From assembly GCF_051106095.1 (NCBI RefSeq), contig NC_135785.1:97399001-97463000 (forward strand): a stretch of 64,000 nucleotides of DNA, given 5' to 3'. Source of the DNA: Pogona vitticeps. Taxonomy: Eukaryota > Chordata > Lepidosauria > Squamata > Agamidae. This document shows, piece by piece, positions 12,320 to 36,300 of this stretch (position 1 is the stretch's first letter; each line of letters starts with the position of its first letter). The notes beneath the pieces were generated by a model. It ran no database searches and was not told the origin of the DNA. It worked only from the letters and a program-made list of their open reading frames with translations. The translations under genes and the position numbers were made by a program.

Positions 12320-12605
12320 GCAAGAATTCACCAGGCAGAATTCTGGGAGTTCTTTCGGAGGCACCCTCTATAGAGCCTAATGAGCAGTGAGATTACAACT
12401 CCTGGGAGCAGCACAGCAGCTTCCTCCCCCATTACCAAGAAGAAACAAGGCTCAGAGAAGGGAATGCCAACATTGAGGAACGCCTTGATCCAAGTGAGAA
12501 ACATGTAGGTTTCTGTAGGTGTGCATTTGTGGGCTGAGACTCTGAGAATTCCACCTGGGGAATTCTGGGAATTGCAGTTCACAACAACAAAAATGTACAC
12601 CTCCA
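12320..12605. repeat. Degenerate palindromic MITE-like repeat
   Basis: The arms around CAGAATTCTGGGAGTT (about 12,335) and GAATTCTGGGAATTGCAGT (about 12,560) recall the widespread reptile repeats that contain GGGAATTGTAGTCC. Ends and target duplication are not clear. It lies in the region just downstream of NRBF2. Confidence 0.4.
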
Positions 12606-12740
12606 AGGATTATGACTTCTGCTTGCAGTCATGAAAAAACATTGCCAATCAGAACAGATAGCTTTGCTTTAGATGATCTAATGGCCTGAGTCTGAGTTTT
12701 GAAATGAACAACTAAAAGATTCAAAACAGACCTGAAACAT

Positions 12741-12746
12741 TTTATT
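12741..12746 (-). terminator. Candidate NRBF2 polyadenylation signal
   Basis: An AATAAA hexamer on the minus strand (TTTATT on plus) about 700 nt after the NRBF2 stop codon would give a 3' untranslated region of ordinary size. It was chosen only by position and motif; other signals are possible. Confidence 0.3.
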
Positions 12747-13443
12747 TTTCTGGCAACTACTATTACTTCCATTCATGCAACAAGGACTGCTCATCCTTAT
12801 ATATTTGTCTAGAACAATGCCTAGTAGTTTCTTATACAGAAAACACACATTATGAAGCACCCTGATTATGTAAACAAATCAAAATATTCCAACAAAACTA
12901 AATTTGGTTCCTTAAAAAATGGAAATTTAGCATGTCTCCTGATTGGCTGAGATTACATTTTACGTCAGGAGTGCAGAAGTGTGGCACACAAATCCATCTT
13001 GCAGTGGAACAGAAGTAACTTCCAATCAGTTGACTGGTTTTTGTGCACGATTAAATCAACTAGAAATCAAATGCATGACAGAAAATGTCTTCCATTGCCA
13101 AAACGGTCACTCTCATACCATGTAGGTTTTGCATTATTTTATGGCATTAGAGACTTGTTACACATAGCATACCGATAAACCCTGTAGAACTGTGTTATCA
13201 AGTTTACCTTCAGTCATTTGGCTTGAGCGAAAAAAGTGTTTTGTTTTTACCAACGATGGTAAATAGTAACTCTACCCATCCAATCCAACACGATGTATAT
13301 TTTTCACAGTGACCAAGTCTCCTTTCTCCCCACTTTCTAGGGTATGGAGTTGATGCTTCTGTTCTTGGATTTCTGTGGTACTGATGGCTTTCCCTTTTTA
13401 GAATTTTGATGAACTACAGGTAGGCATCCACTGTGGTCTTCAC

Positions 13444-27272
<13,829 letters not shown>

Positions 27273-27410
27273 GGGCGGCTGAGGGCACATGGGCGCTGAG
27301 GCGGCCCCTTCGCCGCTCTGGCCCGAGCGCCCTTAAGCCCAGCCCGGCTCCGCCACCGCCAGCGAGCGACCCTCGCCTGTAAACACCACAACACGGCGGC
27401 GCTTCCGCAG

Positions 27411-27418
27411 TGACGTCA
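27411..27418. promoter_or_regulatory. CRE octamer TGACGTCA upstream of NRBF2
   Basis: A perfect palindromic CREB/ATF site about 140 bp upstream of the NRBF2 start codon, close to an ETS-type CGGAAG on the minus strand. The position suits a proximal promoter element; function is inferred from motif and place only. Confidence 0.6.
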
Positions 27419-27886
27419 ACCCGCCCGACGCCAACTGCCGAGGCGGAGTCACGGCTTTCGATGCCCCACCCCCTCCGCTCCACAGCTGGGGAATTCACAG
27501 GAGCGCCGCCCGCGCGAAAAGCGTTGCGTCTCCCAGGCAACGGCCGGCCTCCTGAGAGGCCGCCTCCCTCTTCCACAGCCATTCACAGAGCCGAACCGAT
27601 GACTCCGCCCACGACGAGGCTTTTATTTTTCGAGTCTCATCACAAGCACGTCCTTCTATGCTTATTTTGAAAGGGGGCATCCCTCGGTTTTTAAAACCCC
27701 GCCTCCTCCGATGCTGTGGGCTTCGCAGTTCGATCGCCTAGCCTTTCTGTAGGCGAGGCTTCAAATCGGAGAAGGCGGGGCCGACAAAGCAATTCCCCCC
27801 CGGGGGGGGGTTTCCCGACCCTTTAACGCTGTGAGAGGCGCGCTGAGCTTTTTGCCATGCGGTTTGTGAGGTGTCGGGGCCCATTG

Positions 27887-27894
27887 TGACGTCA
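27887..27894. promoter_or_regulatory. Second CRE octamer TGACGTCA, possible divergent promoter
   Basis: A second perfect CRE 476 bp from the first. It is followed on the plus strand by CAAGACGGCGC, which recalls the YY1-type AAGATGGCGGC initiator site, and then by possible splice donors (GTAAGG at about 27,986; GAG with GTAAAC at 28,012-28,020). This arrangement would fit a divergent, probably non-coding, plus-strand transcript. No protein start is supported. Confidence 0.4.
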
Positions 27895-28144
27895 CTAACG
27901 AGCTGTAACGCAAGACGGCGCTGCATTCCTGTCAGGCCAGAGAGTACAGGATAGTCGCTGGGAAGGGTGTCGCGGCCATCCCAGCGTAAGGCTTGCCTCA
28001 GAAACGTTTGTGAGGTAAACTAGTTTAAAATGCTACGCTTCGAGGGAAGTTGCCGCACGCCTTTCAGCGACTCTCTCCCATCACCGACTCCTTTTTACAG
28101 CAAACTCTTTTCTGTCCCAAAGCTTACAGATTTCATTCTGTAGT

Positions 28145-28178
28145 TGTAGAAGGGGAAGCCGTGTTAGTCTGTGCAAGC
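28145..28178. repeat. Unclassified interspersed repeat, left part
   Basis: GAAGCCGTGTTAGTCTGTGC is the start of a repeat seen again at about 60,690-60,760 (AGCTGTGTTAATCTGTTTC). The BovB fragment that follows appears to have inserted in it, with its remainder at about 28,636-28,790, where GTGATGGCGCCTTAAACACT and an inverted AAGGCACCATCACG occur. I do not recognise the family with confidence. Confidence 0.5.
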
Positions 28179-28621
28179 GTTGTTGTTTAGTGGTTTAGTC
28201 GTGTCCGACTCTTCGTGACCCCATGGACCAGAGCACGCCAGGCCCTCCTGTCTTCCACTGCCTCCCAGAGTTGGCTCAAATTCATCTTGGTTGCTTCGCA
28301 GACACTGTCCAGCCATCTCATCCTCGGTCGTCCCCTTCTCCTCTTGCCCTCACACTTTCCTAAGATCAGGGTCCTTTTCCAAAGCGTCTTCTCTTCTCAT
28401 GAGATGGCCAAAGTACTGGAGCCTCAGCTTCAGGATCTGTCATTCCAGTGGGCACTCAGGGTTGATTTCCTTCAGAATGGATAGGTTTGTTCTCCTTGCA
28501 GCCCAGGGGACTCTCAAGAGCCTCCTCCAGCACCATCAATTCAGAAGCATCAATTCTTCGGTGGTCAGCTTTCTTTATGGTCCAACTCTCACTTCCATAC
28601 AGCACTACCGGAAAAACCATG
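28179..28621 (-). mobile_element. BovB (RTE clade) LINE, 3' fragment
   Basis: On the minus strand it carries VLYGSESWTIKKADHRRID, then the ORF2 C-terminal region, and ends in the BovB 3' terminus ACGAAGAGTCGGACACGAC. The right edge is where similarity to the copy at 36,310-37,441 stops. The reading frame is disrupted. 5' truncation to the last 0.45 kb is typical of LINE insertion. Confidence 0.9.
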
Positions 28622-28799
28622 TCCAACAGTAAGGAAGAATTACAGGTAAATAAATAAATAAAAAGATAAAAACGTGATGGCGCCTTAAACACTAGCTGTT
28701 ATACTTTTTTAATGTGAGCTTTCCTAGCCTTGTCTTTAAGGCACCATCACGTTTTTCTCTTTTATTTGTTCTTTTATTAGATTTCTTTCTGTAGGCTTT

Positions 28800-30480
28800 A
28801 GATCCAGATTCCCTCTAGCCAGTACATCCATGCACTCCTAGGAGTTAAGGTCGTCATAATAATTGACCAGGCTCTGTGAAACATATGCTCCAGCCATTCT
28901 CCAGAGTCCCCTTCCTGTTGATTTAAGTTAGTGGAAGATTTTTGTTACAGTTAATTATCATAAATGATAGCAAGCATCTTATATTATTTTTGTTTAAAAT
29001 ACAGATGTAGTGGAGTAATATAGTTGCTCCATTGTCTGGCTAAATTTAAAGGTAGATATGTGACTAATCAACTGAACATTCTTCAGTTAATGTATTCGCC
29101 AAGGCAACCTAATTTTTAATATGTTCAAGCAAAAATGTATTCTGAGACAATGTACCATGTTTCTTCCACAGAACAGAAAGCATGGAGGTAGATCTAATTT
29201 AATTAAAACCAAACCTATAACATGCAATTACTGTACTTGTAGCTTTCCCTCAGCAGTGTTACTGCTTACTATAAAAAGACAAAGCAATTCTAGAGGAGCA
29301 GTGGGGAAGATGCGACTTTCCAGATGTTGGACTGCAATTACCATCATTCCTCTCCTTGGTCTGTGCTCTCTACAGTAACTGGGAGTCCCAGTCTAGTAAT
29401 ATTTGGCAGGCCCCACTTTCTCCAGCTCTACAGTGAAGACTTCAGATCTAATGCTCTTTTTTATATACTGTATTAAGAGTCTGTTTCTCCTCTGATGAAT
29501 TTGCCACTAAAATCATTCTTCCTTTTGATCGGCTTTCCACCCAGTGGTATTTAAAGTACATCATAGTTGTACTGACAAGTTAATCAGTAAGTCAATGCAA
29601 ATCACTTTAAAATCATATCCACATCCATATTCAATTTTTATATCACCTTTTTATGTCCTAATAATGAAATTTATGAAAAATATTGTGGCACTTGTAGGGC
29701 TAACAAATATATGTCAATGTCAACTTTAACAGATCACAATCCATTTATTCAGTAGACAGTATTTATGTACGTACTATATATTTTTATCAGTATGTTAAAG
29801 CAGTAATTGTCAAAGTGAAAAATTTTGGGGAATCTACAGTTAATCAGTTTAGTATTTACTATAAGCTCTCTCTGATACAGTATATTTCAACTCATGTAGT
29901 TTGTAACCCTGTCCTCTAGGTGTCTTCAGTGACCATCATTCTTTAAAGGGAATAGGATTGCATGAAACTATGATTCTGTTGTAACTGTGTGCTATATTAC
30001 TATCGGCATAAACTGATTCCAAACTTTAAAGTTATACAGTTGAGTCTGCAACCCAGTTGCATTAACCAAAAACTTTGGCTTTAAACTGGTTTAGCTAGAG
30101 CTAAATAAAATCATTAACTGTTATTTTTGAAGCTCAACATAAAGGAAGTATTTCATTATTCAGGCTCTTTAAGATCCAGTTAATTGACTTCTTACACATG
30201 GATCATGAGAATTATATCATTTCCAAGGTCAACACTTTCATCAGCACTTGGGGCCTGAGCTTACCTTGAAGTACATTCAACATACATGAATACATACTTT
30301 GAGACATAAGGAACTATTGGAATGATTCAGCCTAGATTTGTAGAATTCAAAATACTGCAGTGGGAAAACAATGGCATGCAAAGCATTACAAAGAAACCTA
30401 AGTAAAAGAAAGGCTCAGAAATAAAGCAGCACATTAAGCCTCAAATGAGACAAATATAACATTATTTGTGTATTCTGAAA
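28800..30480. other. Non-coding DNA upstream of NRBF2
   Basis: AT-rich sequence without a supportable gene. A faint MITE arm (CCAGATGTTGGACTGCAAT) lies near 29,320. The frames of about 60-85 codons have no family resemblance. Confidence 0.5.
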
Positions 30481-30494
30481 TGGTTCATGTTTTG

Positions 30495-30710
30495 GACAGT
30501 TTGGGATCAGTGTTCCTAACGTAATCCAAAGGTCACCAACTAACCAACTACACCCAATATGTCTGGAAGTTGAGTCATGGCAACTGGACTTCTTTCCTAT
30601 TAGGCTGAAACATTTCACTACTGATCCAAGTAGCTTCTTCAGTCTGAGGCGAGTTGGTAGGAGACCTCTGATACATCCTCCACATTGGTTTCACTTCCCT
30701 CTGGCCTGAA
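30495..30710 (-). mobile_element. Penelope-like element, inverted 3'-end segment
   Basis: Read on the minus strand the stretch contains CTGAAGAAGCTACTTGGAT and AAAGAAGTCCAGTTGCCA, the ending typical of vertebrate Penelope-like elements (the part after the GIY-YIG domain). It lies head to head with the plus-strand Penelope body that starts about 70 bp further right. Inverted tail segments upstream of the body are a known feature of this group. Confidence 0.65.
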
Positions 30711-30779
30711 TAGGCTTGTTAGATAGACAAAGGAAGGGGGGTGAGTGAAAATCCCACTTCTGCAGTCCTTCTCCTCCAA

Positions 30780-31900
30780 TTGTTATGGATTGTTAATACC
30801 ACTTACTTCACCTACAGAGGCTACTTTTACAGACAGAAACATGGCTGTCCCATGGGTTCCCCGGTGTCGTCCATTGTTGCCAACTTATACATCAAATAAG
30901 TGAAAAAGAAGGCACTAAACACTTTCCAGGGGATGACTCTGACCCATTGGTTCAGGTATGTGGATGACACTTGGGTGAAGATCAAGATTCAGGAAGTACA
31001 GGCCTTCACAAACCACATCAACGCAGTGGGCCCAAATATCAGGTTCACCAGGGAAGACACCAAAGACAGCTGGCTTTCCTGGACTGTGCAGTCATCATAG
31101 GATCCAACGGCAGCTGAGGAATAGAAATCTACAGAAAACCTACACACACTGATCAATTCTTGCAATTTGACTCTCATCACTCATTACAATACAAACTAGG
31201 GGTCATCAGGACTTTAAACCACAGAGCAAGAAACATGCCAACCTCCACAGAAGCCAAGAAGAAGGAAGACTGACATCTGAAGACAGCTCTTAATTAAGGC
31301 CTGTAGATATCCAAAATCGCCTTTTAACAAGGCAGAGTCCTGACCCAGCAGGACAATGATACAGTCTGAGACCCAGAGCTGACAGAAGAACCTGGTCGTT
31401 CTTTACATGGTGGGTGTGTCTGAAAAGCTCAAAATTATTTTTGGTAAACACCACATACCCGTGCACTTCAAATACACTAAGGCAGAGACTTGTCCACCCA
31501 AAAGACCAGACACCAAAACACAACAGGAATAATATAGTGTATGCGGTCCACGGCAAAGAGGAGTGTTCAGAACTCTACATTGGAGAAACCAAACAGCCAC
31601 TAAACAGGAGAATGGCCCAGCACAGCAGGGGCAACAGCTCAGGACCACAATCAACCATGTTACTTCATTTGAAGGACAAAGGACATTCATTTAATGACCA
31701 AGATGTACTCATTTTGGACTGAGAAGATCAGTGGTTTAAGAGAGGGGTCAGGGAGGCCATACATGTGCATATAGAAAATCCCTCACTCAAGAAGGGTGGA
31801 GGCCATAGATATAAGCTCTCTCCTATTTATCATGTTGCCCTTTCATCTGTCCCCAGGAAGATCAGGGCCACGCACCAGAAAGACCAGTATTAATGACAGT
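30780..31900 (+). mobile_element. Penelope-like retroelement (RT plus GIY-YIG), 5'-truncated and decayed
   Basis: The plus strand encodes the end of a Penelope RT: CPMGSPVSSIVANLYIK-like sequence, FRYVDDTWVKI with catalytic YVDD at 30,957-30,968, and INAVGPNIRFTRED. Downstream is a GIY-YIG endonuclease segment: NIVYAVHGKEECSELYIGET, then KQPLNRRMAQH and HLKDKGHSFNDQDVLIL (frame 31,414-31,722), then EDQWFKRGVREAIHVHIENP. Internal stop codons and frameshifts occur, for example between the RT segment (30,900-31,100) and the GIY-YIG segment. The element is dead. The order RT then GIY-YIG is diagnostic for Penelope. Confidence 0.85.
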
Positions 31901-32279
31901 GGTCGTTAACAGCAATGTGCAGAAAGAGACTGAGACAACATGCATAGCATAAGATCAGACTTAGTCATACTAATGGTAGATATGAAATCTCTGGGATTCA
32001 ATATTATGATGAGACAGGAGATATCCTCCCGTTCACAGTTGCCATCCATTTGCTGCATGTGATCATAAATGGTGACAAGATGGAGCTAACACACTCATCC
32101 CCAATCACTCTCTTATATATAGTTTACATGAATGATTAACACCTGCAGAAGGCTTGGGATTCTTGTGACTGTTAAAAGTCTTTATTTTTAAATTGCCATA
32201 AGAAAATACCTCAACACTGAAATTTCAGTGCTAGAATAAATTCTTGTAGCAATTCAATCAAAATTTTACAGGGAGAGAG

Positions 32280-34017
32280 GCGGGGCTTTGTTGCGGTGCT
32301 GCCAGTAGCTCCAGAGAAGAGCTCTCTGGAAAAAACTGGAACCGTCCGGTCCGGGGTCCCCTTTTTGAAATGGGGATCGAAGGAGAGTCTAGGAGAATTC
32401 TCTCTGAAGCAGTTGGTGAGCAGCAGAAGGAGAAGAATGGGATGCAAAACCGGACTTCTTCCCTCTGAAGAAATCACTCAGCATGGATCGGAGGCGGGAG
32501 CCATATTGGCACGGAGCCATGAGTAACCCAGGAGAGAAGAGAACAACCAATATAATGTTAAAATATATAACAACTAAGTAAGCTGAAGTGTTTGATTTAT
32601 GAAACAGCCCCATTAAGCTGAAAATAAGAATGAAAATATTTGGGTGAAAGAAGCAGCAGCGAGCCTATCTTATCAGTCTGCTTCAAAAGCAAAACTAACT
32701 AACTAACTCTTAATACAGCAGACTAGTTTCAAAGCCGAGAGAGTGAGACGGAAAAATAAATCTTGTGTTTCTGGAGAAAAAAACCCAGACGGTAATACCA
32801 CCGGACAGGATTCAAGAGACTTGAGTTTTGTGAATGCGGTTTGGCTTGGACGTATTTTTCCTTTCCCTTTCCTGGACTCTGTGAACTTTTGATAATAGGA
32901 TCTGGTGGTTTTCTGGAGAAGAAAGAAGGAGCAGACGTGGTCGACCAGACTGAGGAGTATCAACGGGTTAATGGAAAGATCATAAGACAGGCTTCAAGGA
33001 CAACTACTGGACAGTCTGAGACTGTGATTGTTTTGGTTAGTCGGACTGCATGTGAGTCTGATAATAGCAGCTTGCTAGACTTGGGAGAAGAAGAAATAAT
33101 TGTGCCACGGTTCTATTTGAATTTGCTGGGTTAAAAGTTGATTTTTATATTATAATATTTGGATAAAGATTGGAGGGAGATTTAAGGGGAGGTTTATGAT
33201 TATGGGTTTGGATTGTTGATAAAATTGTAGAAACTGTCGAAGGATATCCAAGGGGTGATCATTGTGGTTAAGGACCTAGTACCATCTATACAAACCCCAC
33301 TCATTGGAAAGCCTGAGATGGCCTCCAAAAATTTAAGATAACAAATGGAGACTTGGTCTGTTCAATCTCAAAGTTTTGGAATAGTTGTACAAGAAATAGA
33401 AAAGGAATGGCAGATTACTATGCAAAAGACAATAGCAGGGTTTCAGCAAGTGAATGAAGGTCTTAGCAAAATAGAAGATCTGATGAAAGTGATGAAAAAG
33501 GTGACATTAGATGCCAAACAACAGTTAAATGAAGTTGCACAAACTTCAGAACCGTCTTTATTGGGCATGACACCAGGTAACATAGATGGGATAAAGAGTT
33601 ATCCAGTGACCTATGCAGCTCCCAAAATTAAAAAGTATTATGTTAAAAAGCTTAAGAAAGCAGAGATACTGAAACAAGAGAAACTTATTGTGAAAATATG
33701 GGAAGTGACAAAAATGGATATCCTGTCAGATGGGCTGAAAGACTGTTCAACTCAAAAGGAAACTGAACGATGGGATGTATTGTATAAATGGCTGCAGTTA
33801 TCAGATAGTGTTGGAGTAACATAGAATTAAACTAAAATTATAAGATGAAACCAGGAGAGTAATCAAACTGTGAAAAAGCAAAAAGTTGATTTGTTATTCT
33901 AATATGAATTGATCGGATGATTGTATACTCTGTGTTCTCCTATCCCCCTAACCATTTTTCCCTTTTCCCTATTTCCCCTTACTTTTTGTATACCCTACCC
34001 TGTCCTTAAATAAATAC
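32280..34017 (+). mobile_element. L1-like non-autonomous retrotransposon, apparently full length
   Basis: The element begins GCGGGGCTTTGTTGCGG (a GC-rich 5' leader), runs about 1.74 kb and ends in an A-rich CCTTAAATAAATACT. The flank CAAAATTTTACAGGGAGAGAG on the left is repeated on the right as CAAAAATTTTTTTACTGGGA then GAGAG, a diverged target duplication of about 21-25 bp that fits target-primed insertion. It contains one frame of 159 codons (33,345-33,824) and no reverse transcriptase. The 3' region with runs of CCCTATTTCCCC recalls squamate L1 3' ends. Superfamily assignment to L1 is inferred. Confidence 0.6.
33345..33824 (+). CDS. 159-codon frame of the L1-like element
   Basis: Begins METWSVQSQSFGIVVQEIEK and has a helical, coiled-coil-prone N-terminal half (IEKEWQITMQKTIAGFQQ, then VNEGLSKIEDLMKVMKK). 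Next comes a lysine-rich stretch (KIKKYYVKKLKKAEILKQEK), and the C-terminal part contains ERWDVLYKWLQL. This recalls a shortened L1 ORF1-type coiled coil joined to a C-terminal piece, but I cannot assign it to a family. It may be a decayed internal deletion and not a working protein. Confidence 0.4.
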   Translation: METWSVQSQSFGIVVQEIEKEWQITMQKTIAGFQQVNEGLSKIEDLMKVMKKVTLDAKQQLNEVAQTSEPSLLGMTPGNIDGIKSYPVTYAAPKIKKYYVKKLKKAEILKQEKLIVKIWEVTKMDILSDGLKDCSTQKETERWDVLYKWLQLSDSVGVT

Positions 34018-34039
34018 TCAAAAATTTTTTTACTGGGAG

Positions 34040-36300
34040 AGAGTATATTGAAGCCCACTTATCACTCTCCTTGACATTCTCCTCTTTTTATCTTGCAAGC
34101 TGTTTGCTTGTAATTTTCACACATTAGTTTTCTCAATGGGTAATTCCAAATAGAGTTCATAGCGCTTGTTCCATCTTGTCCTTCTTGATGGGTTTATTTC
34201 ATTTTTATTTTTTGATGGAAATACAAAAGAGGAAAACAGCAGTTGGAAATCAAGTGGAAGATGACAGCAGTGTATAGAGCCCTTGTAAAGCATCTATGAA
34301 TGAGCCAGGGCAATTGCATCCTAAAAGTACCCTTTGTTTTGTTTGTCTCTACCACATGGGGCATACATACACTGGGGCTGCACACGTTCCTTCTTTCATT
34401 ACTGAGTGTTTCATGAGATAAATCGACTTAAGGCTGCTCTTGCAGACTCTCTGTGTTGTAGTGATACTGCCACATATTTGATTACTTGAGAACTGACCTG
34501 CTCTGCTAATAAAGTGGTGGACTTTGAGGTTCCATAGCCATGGTTTTCTTGCTAATCCATATACAGACTGATGGATTCTAGTTACCTTTTATGTAAGATG
34601 GTTATTAGATACAATAACAATTACAGTGAGCAATTATTGTCAAGCTGCTTATGTTTTTCTTAGCTTTATTAGCTACTTGGAACTGTAGATTTGAGTTTGT
34701 TTCGGTGTAAATCAGCCATTCTTAATATTTTTTGACCCCAGCCATAAACACAGTATGAAAGAAATGTAGGCCAAATCAGAATTGTATAAGTCACATGATT
34801 GTGACTTGTATATGTCACAGAAATGTTTCCAGTCTGTGGCCTCTTTCAAATGTTCTAGGGGCCCCCAGGGGGCCATATGGCCCTCAATGAAAATAGCTGG
34901 TGTAAATGAATGACCTTGTTCTGATCCCAAAGTGTATTCACATACGATGGGAACAATCTTGGTTTGAAATGGACAACATATTCCACCTAAGTGTAGATTT
35001 TGTAGATAGTACAAAGCAGTTCTGAATGTTGTCACTGTCACGAGATTGAAGGAGAGTGGGACTTGTAGTCAAAGATTAAAGGAGAGTGGGAATTGTAGTC
35101 AAGGGAGAGAAAATGGAGTCTGTTAGGCTTTAAAAATGAAAGGAAGACATGGGAATCTAAGAAAGGCAGATAGATATTTTTTCTTAATTTACAGCCAGCC
35201 TGGTATAGCGTGAATCCTGATAAGCGTACAAGGACAAGGAGGCACAGAGAGCACAAAGACCCAACACATTCTTTTCTTATTGGAATGGAGATAAACCATC
35301 TGCATCTTCATGGGAATTGTGGGCGAAATGGACAGTTGCACCTCTTTGAGTTGATTGGTTTATGGTCACGAAGAAGGAGGTCCGAGGAATGTAGACAATG
35401 GATGATGGGTTATATGGGAGAGAGGTTCCAGATACATGATGATGGAGAGAGTCTGAACTTGATGGTTTGTGTATGTAGCTTGAAGGAAAGACAATGTAAG
35501 TAAGAGAAAGAAGGAGGTGGGGTTAGCCCACCTTAGCCCAGTTTAGTATTTGTTATTTTTAATGGGAATTAGTTGTATTTAATTATGGTAATCTTTTGAA
35601 CATGTTATTTATGCTGTTCTTGAGCAAAAACAAACTGTTTCTATGAAACTTTATTTTTAAAATAAAAATTAATTATAAAAATCTTTGCTAAGGATTGGCT
35701 CTTGGATCAGCAGGGTTTGACTAAATCCGGAGGAGTGGTAACAGCCATTGACTAGCTACCAGAGAAGTCCTAATTAACTGAGCTGTTGTGAGTTCTTAGG
35801 AACTACAAAGCCCATGTGTCTGTACTTGAAAAGTACTGAGTAAAAGTAAAGTGTTCTTTTAGGGTGAGGCTTATTCTAGGCTCAAAGGCTACGTACTGCT
35901 GGAGGTTGAGGACTTGCCCCAGCGTAAAGGTGGTAGATTTCTGGCTGAGGAATTCCCTGACCAAAGAACCCATGCTCCTTAGGGAGATTTGGTCCTGACA
36001 GTCACCTTTAATTCTTACAAGTGCTGAAGGAAACATTCAATATAAGCATTTCCCATAATCATCTGTGAGCAGCAAGAGGAAGACTTTTGTGACACTTGAA
36101 AGCTGAATGGATTATGGCACAAATTTGTCTCACCTGGAATTCTAAGGAGATCTGTGGTCCCATCCACTTGCATGTGGCATTTTGAACAAATGACAGCAGG
36201 TGTGGGCAAAGCAATGGCCCTCTGAATGTTGTTAGGCTTCAGATCTCACCATGGGCTATGTGGGCTAGTGTTAATGAAAAGCAAAGTCTAATGACATGTA
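34040..36300. other. Non-coding DNA, possible old repeats
   Basis: No gene can be supported. A 30-bp tandem duplication lies at 35,044-35,103. The following 35,104-35,750 has an AAATAAAAATTAATT region and could be an eroded repeat, but I see no clean ends. Confidence 0.45.
35044..35103 (+). repeat. 30-bp tandem duplication
   Basis: GATTGAAGGAGAGTGGGACT followed by TGTAGTCAAA is repeated immediately as GATTAAAGGAGAGTGGGAAT followed by TGTAGTCAAG, 27 of 30 matching. Confidence 0.8.

Noticed and set aside
5899-13443. Possible 3' exons of JMJD1C, the neighbour of NRBF2 in mammals
   Set aside because: No frame resembling the JMJD1C C-terminal region was found, so synteny could not be confirmed within this window.
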